Below, piece by piece: positions 11,916-13,206 of a DNA stretch of 13,206 nucleotides; positions within the stretch are counted from its first letter, which is position 1, and every line of letters begins with the position of its first letter. Origin of the DNA: Patescibacteria group bacterium (lineage in GTDB: Bacteria > Patescibacteriota > Minisyncoccia > JAHCSD01); the NCBI GenBank assembly GCA_018609185.1, contig JAHCSD010000002.1, positions 8,691 through 21,896 on the forward strand, written 5' to 3'. The notes below the pieces were generated by a model that was not told the DNA's origin, did no database searches, and saw only the letters and a list, made by a program, of their open reading frames with translations. Position numbers and translations under genes: made by a program.

Positions 11916-13028
11916 GTGGAAGAAAGACGTCTTACGATCGGCGTGACGGGCGCAACAGGCGCCATCGGGAATTGCTTTGTACAGTTCCTTACCCAAACTG
12001 GTATCGCAGAAGTGCGCGCGCTTCTGCGCAAAACTCCTCAATATGAACATCCTGATCTTCGTTTCATATATGGCAGTCTGTTTGATTTTCCTTCCCTCGA
12101 AGAACTTGTAATACAAAGCGATGTAATAGTCCATCTTGCAGCCATAAACCCTACAAATTCAAAAATAGACAGAGAGGAAACAGGTCTCTTTTTTGCAACA
12201 AACCGGTGTGGTTCCAAGGCCCTTTCTCATCTTGCGCAAAAACATGGAAAGCGCCTAATTCATGCCTCAACTGTTGCGGCATATGAACTCAGTAAAAGAA
12301 CGGACGGGCTCTTCCATGAACAAGAGCCCCTCCCGGGACGTATCAAAACACAGGCATGGTTTTTTTCGGCAATGAAGCGTATTGAAGAACTGGAAGCCCA
12401 GTGGATGAGTGGACGCCTGCAAGGTATTCTGGCAGCAATAAACGACCTTCTTGTCTCATACCCACCCCCAGAAAGAGAGAGTGTCTATGCTCTCTCAAAG
12501 TATATGGGAGAATATCCGGTGGTTTCGTATTCTGAAGGATACATGTTAAGATTCAGCGACGTCTATGGTCCCGGGGACGAATCCAGTCGTCTTATCCCGG
12601 ATGTAATACGTGCCATACTTGAAGGAAAGGAGGTGTCTATCTCCTTCGGCCCGCGCGAACGCGTAAGCTTTGTGTATATATGGGACGTGGTAAAAGCGCT
12701 CGTACTTTCCGCAACCGCAAGGGACATGCCGAACATCCCGGTAGCACTTAACCCAAATCTCCCGAAGATAATTAATGTAGCCAGCACCTATGCGGTAAAT
12801 GAGAAAGAATTTATACATGAACTAAAGCGTATCAGTAGAGAAGCAGGTGTACCTACTCGCATTACGACTGGTCGCCGAACTCAAAAAGAATCATCCCGAT
12901 CATTTTCAACAAATGCAATGGAGTATGAACTTGGAATAGTAAATCCTGTCTCCTTGCACGAAGGACTTGCACTCACGCTACGCTACTTCCAGCTTTCTCC
13001 TGAAAAAAGACGTATTATTTCACTCTAA
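11916..13028 (+). CDS. Extended SDR: NAD-dependent epimerase/dehydratase-like protein
   Basis: Extended short-chain dehydrogenases of this type act mostly on nucleotide-sugars. The 370-residue product has the nucleotide-binding TGATGAIG (11-18), DVIVHLAA (69-76), the active-site strand LIHASTVAAYE (Ser118/Thr119), the YxxxK pair in YALSK (Tyr191, Lys195), then MLRFSDVYGPGD and VSFVYIWDVVKALVLS, all in the usual order. The distance from Ser118 to Tyr191 is 73 residues, against about 25 in GalE-type enzymes, so about 48 extra residues (roughly 140-187) are inserted. GTG 11916 is supported by aaaaggagg (11901-11909), 6 nt away. It is the second gene of the operon, 15 bp after the oxidoreductase. 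Substrate is unknown; UDP- or dTDP-sugar chemistry is the family default. Confidence 0.88.
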   Translation: MEERRLTIGVTGATGAIGNCFVQFLTQTGIAEVRALLRKTPQYEHPDLRFIYGSLFDFPSLEELVIQSDVIVHLAAINPTNSKIDREETGLFFATNRCGSKALSHLAQKHGKRLIHASTVAAYELSKRTDGLFHEQEPLPGRIKTQAWFFSAMKRIEELEAQWMSGRLQGILAAINDLLVSYPPPERESVYALSKYMGEYPVVSYSEGYMLRFSDVYGPGDESSRLIPDVIRAILEGKEVSISFGPRERVSFVYIWDVVKALVLSATARDMPNIPVALNPNLPKIINVASTYAVNEKEFIHELKRISREAGVPTRITTGRRTQKESSRSFSTNAMEYELGIVNPVSLHEGLALTLRYFQLSPEKRRIISL

Positions 13029-13036
13029 ATAAATAC

Positions 13037-13063
13037 AAAGCGGCCCCTAGGGGGTCGTTTTTT
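13037..13063 (+). terminator. Intrinsic terminator of the oxidoreductase-epimerase operon
   Basis: A GC-rich stem (aagcggcccc pairing with ggggtcgttt, two G-U pairs, 3-nt loop) is followed by six T. It begins nine bases after the stop codon. Confidence 0.82.
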
Positions 13064-13206
13064 CTTCTCTTTTCTGTATAAATATATAAAAGAGCGAAGG
13101 TGGACTTCGCACTCTATTGACCCCGTTAGAAGTTTTTGAAGAAAATTCTTAAGAACTTCAAAATACACCTCTCCTTTCGTCAAAAAGGTTATACGTTAGA
13201 TCGGAA
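13064..13206. other. Window end without recognisable gene
   Basis: This AT-rich stretch holds a small hairpin gcgaag/cttcgc (13094-13099 with 13105-13110), extended by agag/ctct with a bulge, and a longer weak pairing gaagtt/aacttc at about 13131-13160. No T tract, tRNA or credible coding sequence is seen. Confidence 0.5.

Overview
The window reads as chromosomal DNA of a bacterium with a small genome, most likely a Candidate Phyla Radiation/Patescibacteria lineage and probably Parcubacteria-like. This is an inference from three things: the gene order rpmF-nusB-rnc, the charged C-terminal tails on L32 and NusB, and the short tandem words that fill the gene junctions. No marker phylogeny could be run. 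The genetic code is the ordinary one: UGA closes several genes, and the RF2 gene carries the classical CUU-UGA-C frameshift site. TTG and GTG starts are common.

Region 1 (1-3729) is an information-processing and quality-control block on the plus strand: the 3' part of rpmF (L32), nusB, rnc (RNase III) and ftsH, closed by a strong intrinsic terminator. Its gene junctions are filled with short words repeated in tandem and then again in reverse complement, giving fold-back arrays that run up to the next start codon. Region 2 (3729-4660) holds tRNA-Thr(CGU) on the minus strand, a GC-rich structured leader, divergent promoters, and a single lipoprotein gene of unknown family with its own promoter and terminator. 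Region 3 (4689-7503) is prfB-ftsE-ftsX, a widespread synteny: RF2 with programmed +1 frameshifting, then the FtsEX ABC-type complex of the divisome. Word-repeat junctions occur here too.

Region 4 (7504-8040) has no protein gene. It contains a 147-nt fold-back with 27-bp arms, two possible terminators, several further hairpins and tRNA-Gln(CUG). Region 5 (8041-10572) is accessory: an AT-rich 429-aa protein of unknown family, then two small unknown genes, each preceded by a nearly identical terminator-plus-promoter module. A third terminator copy closes the series. Region 6 (10620-13063) is a two-gene operon with its own promoter and terminator. It encodes a Gfo/Idh/MocA-type NAD(P)-dependent oxidoreductase and an extended SDR (sugar epimerase/dehydratase-like) with an unusual insertion in its active-site segment. 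The last ~140 bases show no gene.

The core genes serve ribosome assembly, rRNA transcription and processing, translation termination, membrane proteolysis and division. The accessory genes mostly have strong Shine-Dalgarno sequences and defined promoters, whereas the core genes mostly lack an obvious Shine-Dalgarno. I found no CRISPR array, transposase or complete mobile element. The best candidates for something undescribed are the fold-back word arrays, the structured RNA-like sequence around the two tRNAs, and the repeated promoter/terminator cassettes around unknown small genes.
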